Positions 60,604-64,000 of a stretch of 64,000 nt of DNA are shown in pieces; within the stretch, counting starts at the first letter, position 1; each line of letters opens with the position of its first letter. Below the pieces are notes generated by a model that was given only the letters and a program-made list of their open reading frames with translations, was not told the origin of the DNA and made no database searches. Origin of the DNA: Adiantum capillus-veneris (Eukaryota; Streptophyta; Polypodiopsida; Polypodiales; Pteridaceae); the NCBI GenBank assembly GCA_014529385.2, contig CM043957.1, forward strand, positions 85,939,881 through 86,003,880, written 5' to 3'. A program made the position numbers and the translations under genes.

Positions 60604-60606
<3 letters not shown>
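59340..60606 (-). other. Degraded minus-strand coding-like region, unassigned
   Basis: Minus-strand stretches such as ALEFVVFATSPKVDRALGGF (59696-59358) and MVDANYFMDIRQFADFIESQ (60058-59852) look like old protein-coding sequence, perhaps from a LINE, but I cannot name a family. A 154-bp MITE is inserted at 59576. It ends at the (CT)n tract at 60607. Confidence 0.4.
59568..59737. mobile_element. hAT-like MITE, 154 bp, with 8-bp target duplication
   Basis: CTCCAGTG at 59568-59575 is repeated at 59730-59737. Between them, 59576-59729 starts CATAGTTATAGGGAA and ends TTCCGAGTAACTATG, an imperfect terminal inverted repeat with eight perfect outer bases. The interior is rich in CCGTTCC words in both orientations. 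Eight-base duplications and short inverted ends fit hAT-type non-autonomous elements. No coding capacity. Confidence 0.75.

Positions 60607-60669
<63 letters not shown>
60607..60669 (+). repeat. (CT)n at the 5' junction of a TC-LINE
   Basis: A CT run of 63 bp directly precedes the truncated LINE at 60670. Confidence 0.95.
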
Positions 60670-60672
<3 letters not shown>

Positions 60673-62060
60673 GACCACCTCAGCAGATCTGGTAGCACTG
60701 ATAGGTGGAGATGTATGGAGAGGCCTTTGGTTTCTATAATCTCTCGGATGATTAGAGCTAAGGCTTCAGTACCACATGAGATTATCAAACCAGAGCTGGT
60801 TGCATCTCCACTCGTGGTCGAGCCACTACCCAGATTAGTCTCCTTTATGCACAATTCATGGGACCTCCCCAGACATAGATATGCTTGCTTAGCTCTTGAG
60901 TCTTCCCGACAGCTAGCATTACAAGGGGATACTTCTTGCTCGTAAGGACAAATGACGTCATGGTTTCAGTAACACGGTTTCAATATGGATAGATTGCCTC
61001 CTTTCCAGTATTGGATGCACCCTCTCTATCTATTACGCACACAGAGATCACCACGCTTATTCGCCTCACGACCTGTCTCAGCTTGACACTAGCAGGACTT
61101 AGATTTAGCCAACACGAGAGTTGGGCACGAAGATGGCTTTCTACCGAGAGCATCTTCTCCAACTGACGGAGGACGGGTTTATGACTAGACCTAGTTACAT
61201 GGATACACATTTATCTTGGGGAATACGATACGCTATTGGTCAGTTACGCACCTCTTCACATCAGCTTGAGGTCGAGACTAGCAGACTTAGGGGGATACCT
61301 GCAAAGGCTAGAATATGCCAGCTATCCCATATGGAGCCTGAGATAGAGTTGCATTACGTATGTCACTATCCGAAGTACTGCGAGATACGGGGGTGATTTC
61401 GTTGTCTCTTTAGAGAGGATTTTGGACCACTATCCAAGGTCATGAGATATCAAGATCAGAGATGGCTTGGGTTATTTTTACTCGAGCTACGCAAACATAG
61501 AGAGAGCCTGTTGCCGAGACCAGTAGAGAGAGTGTCAAGAGGCAAATTCCATATTTCTTTAAACCACCTACTTGGCAGACAAAGAGGCAAACCACTCAAC
61601 AGAGCCCAAATATCACCCACACCAAAGGTAGGTTGATTGATCGGGCTACTGAGCTAGGGAGATCCAAACGCCGGCGACTGGGGTTACCTCACAGCATCGA
61701 CGGAGACTACGATAGAGGATACGGGTCACTTTAGCTCAACATGCGAGATGACCCGTATGAGTACTTACCGTGGCGAACATCGACAATATTCTACGACAAC
61801 CGATATAAACATCCTCAGACCGCCCGATGCCAGACATTGATGTTCATACACTGAGATTGTACTAGCCATTGTTTCACCGTCACACACTTTATAGTGCTAC
61901 AGACCTCTAAGCTGCTTAGATTCATGACAGTAGCCATTTAGTCTTTATTTATTTCATTTTATTTTATTTTGTACCCTGATAGTGTATTGGATTCATCACG
62001 ATTGTACCAGCTTTGTCTCATAGGTCATTTTGGCCTTTTAGAGACATTTAATATAACATT

Positions 62061-62062
<2 letters not shown>
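60670..62062 (+). pseudogene. TC-LINE ORF2 C-terminal third and 3' UTR
   Basis: It begins MERPLVSIISRMIRAKASVP and continues LESSRQLALQGDT, then after shifts GTKMAFYREHLLQLTEDGF, YMDTHLSWGIRYAIGQLRTS, a decayed finger (CQLSHMEPEIELHYVCHY) and LLGRQRGK. Several stops occur (60944, 61395, 61634). The 3' UTR carries GTCTCATA, the hairpin GGTCATTTTGGCC (62023-62035) and ATTTAATATAACATTTCAT before (CT)n. Confidence 0.8.

Positions 62063-62118
<56 letters not shown>
62063..62118 (+). repeat. (CT)n at a TC-LINE 3' end
   Basis: A CT run of about 56 bp that changes into TATCTATCTATAG. It is followed by another short TC-LINE 3' UTR fragment. Confidence 0.95.
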
Positions 62119-62128
<10 letters not shown>

Positions 62129-62130
62129 AG

Positions 62131-62254
62131 AGTGCAGATGAGAATGGATTCTAGTAGTCGTAGTAGTAATATTTTCCTAGTTCTTTTGTACCCTGACATG
62201 GTATCAGATTCACTATTCTGTAACAGATTGGTCTCATAGGTCATTTTGACCTCA
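62131..62254 (+). other. TC-LINE 3' UTR fragment with perfect hairpin
   Basis: It contains TTTTGTACCCTGACATGGTATC and GGTCTCATA followed by the perfect hairpin GGTCATTTTGACC (62239-62251), then changes abruptly into subfamily B RT sequence. It is a severely truncated LINE end. Confidence 0.7.
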
Positions 62255-63741
62255 GTTTCTCGAATCTATGACAAGGTGATGTGTCAATTGCGCATGAGAA
62301 GAGGAATTTCAGAAATTTTTGTAAGCACTATTGGGGTTAAACAAGGATGCCCGTTGTCACCAACTCTCTTTGGTCTATGCATCGATCAATTGGAACAAAT
62401 GGTACTTGACTTTATGCAAGAAGAAAGCATTGAAGAGGTCACTATTTGCAATGCGGTAATCATGCTTTTGTTGTATGCGGATGATGTAGTGCTTCTGGCA
62501 CACACTTTAGAAGATGCACAAAAGCTTACGGTTGTCCTTGAGAACTTTTGCTTGCATAGTGGGCTGATTGTGAATGAATCCAAAACAAAGGTTATGCTTG
62601 TGAAAACCAACCATAAGGAGAAGCCATGCATTGTGTACAACAATGAGACAAAGTTGTTAAGAGCTTTAAGTACCTTGGCCTTGAGGTTTCGTCCAATCAC
62701 AAGTGGCATGAATGTGCTATGCGTCGTTTGGAAGCGGGAAAGAGAGCATATTATGCATTTGAGAACGTGTAATGCAAGAAACATAAAGTGTTGGGTTCTC
62801 AAGAAGTACCTTTTTGATGCATTGGTGACGCCGGTTCTTCTTTATGGAGATGAAGTGTGGGGCGGGAGCATCTCAAAGTCTACTTGGAAAGAGTTTGAGA
62901 ATGTCCAAAGCGTTTCTTACAAACTTTCTCCAAGTTAAGACACAAACACCATATATGCTCCTACTTCTGAGTCGGGATCTCTTCCAATTGAGGTTATGAG
63001 CATGAAAAGGGTTGTGAAGTACATGATAAAGATGCGTCAAAACCCCTCACATCGACTTCCTACAATTGCATGGGAAGCAGGCAAAAAAGTTCGAAAGATG
63101 CATAAAAGCAAGATCTTGAGCACGGGATAGATGCAAGACATAAAGAAGTGGTTTGGGAGATGGGATGCATTACACTTGCTACATGATGCTTTAATTGACT
63201 CCCAGGTGAATGAAGCTTTTCTACAACGCCAATGTATTATGGCTTGGGAGAAATGCGGTGGGTCACGCTTCATTCATTACACCACCCATATTGCCCCCAA
63301 CTTCAAAACCATGTTCTTCGTTGAAAGAGGAAACCGTACTCACACTTACATGCTTGAACCTATCCCCTTCTCGGTGATACGCACTATTGCAGCCATTCGG
63401 CTTAGCTCCCATTCCCTTCGATGCGAGATAGGGCGTTGGGACAATGTAGAAGAGTCAAATCGACTCTGCACATTATGCTCATTGCAAGTTCAAGAGTGTG
63501 AGTACCATACACTACTAGAGTGCTCAGCTTTTGGTCACATCCGAACTTGCTTCTCTCACATTTTCGGCCATGACTTAGACCTACACACTTTCCTCTCCCA
63601 GCCAGAGTGTGGGCTCTCCATTGCGACTCTCATCACCACAATTTTGGAGCATCGAGAGTCACTCATCAGCCATACACATACTACATCACATGTAACTTTG
63701 GTCCCATAGCTCATATTTGACCGTCGAGGATGATAATAAAA
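62255..63741 (+). pseudogene. TC-LINE subfamily B, RT to 3' end
   Basis: 5'-truncated in RT: IYDKVMCQL, VSTIGVKQGCPLSPTLFGL, catalytic YADDVVLLA, VNESKTKVMLV and KYLFDALVTPVLLYGDEVWG. After a stop at 62938 comes the C-terminal part shared with 34986-35827: a stop in the MQDIKKW region at 63127, finger CTLCSLQVQECEYHTLLEC, end HTTSHVTLVP. The 3' UTR has CTCATATTTGACC (63710-63722; the outer G is C) and then CT. RT motifs are close to subfamily A, but the rest is well diverged. Confidence 0.85.
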
Positions 63742-63744
63742 TCT

Positions 63745-63797
<53 letters not shown>
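63742..63797 (+). repeat. (CT)n at the subfamily B 3' end
   Basis: A CT run of about 55 bp, followed without spacer by TTTTTGGAAAAGGCTG of the L1-derived 3' UTR. Confidence 0.95.
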
Positions 63798-63802
<5 letters not shown>

Positions 63803-64000
63803 GGAAAAGGCTGTATATTACTGAGTACAATATAATCCCCAGCGGATGCCAAAATAGCCTATCACGTGGGGTGTACAAGCTGAATGTAAGGAGGAGAGCC
63901 ACTATAGTGACAACTCGACTAGAACAATCTCATGGTGGTCGATGTGATGAGTGGAGGAGAAACCACCGAGGAGGGGCATAATGCCAAGTAATCTGACCAC
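63798..64000 (-). mobile_element. L1 3' UTR (L1 or ORF-less derivative), cut by the window end
   Basis: Nearly identical to 41243-41445 and homologous to 51434-51640. It has the same junction TTTTTGGAAAAGG with a CT tract as the copy at 41243, although the LINE upstream is a different subfamily. Whether coding sequence follows lies beyond the window. Confidence 0.75.

Overview
This window is repeat-dominated nuclear DNA of a land plant. Three things suggest a plant: an L1-type LINE with a DUF4283-like plus CCHC ORF1, plant Ty3/gypsy elements primed by initiator-Met tRNA, and telobox motifs (AAACCCTAA). The LINE load and the microsatellite habit make a non-seed plant such as a fern my best guess, but that is inference. 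I find only one host gene, the C-terminal part of a PP2C-like protein. Almost everything else is transposon, mostly nested and broken.

Layout. 1-5364: two degenerate minus-strand Ty3/gypsy elements with LTRs, primer-binding sites, gag and pol pieces. 5365-7044: 3' part of a minus-strand L1-type LINE. 7045-8220: an LTR carrying a long GAC/GTC minisatellite. 8221-11111: minus-strand copy of a second, APE-type LINE (called TC-LINE here). 11112-25421: a plus-strand TC-LINE split by a complete 10,990-bp Ty3/gypsy element (12717-23706; 582- and 602-bp LTRs, 5-bp target duplication), which carries an extra ORF downstream of integrase. 25422-30300: microsatellites, LINE and LTR fragments and tandem duplications. 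31473-34411: phase-consistent exons of the PP2C-like gene. 34580-47863: a chain of plus-strand TC-LINEs joined head to tail through (CT)n tracts, including one nearly intact copy (35903-41140). 48234-51433: LTR retrotransposon pieces with gag. 51434-58514: a long minus-strand L1. 58515-64000: more TC-LINEs, again between (CT)n tracts.

The most interesting system is the TC-LINE. Its plus-strand copies end in (CT)n rather than poly(A), and several also begin at (CT)n. Most 3' ends share a short hairpin whose stem co-varies between copies. In three copies ORF1 is separated from the endonuclease frame by a single in-frame stop, with no AUG before the first endonuclease motif. Together this suggests a (TC)n-microsatellite-targeted LINE that expresses ORF2 unconventionally. 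A 690-bp ORF-less L1 derivative sits inside one of the same (CT)n tracts.
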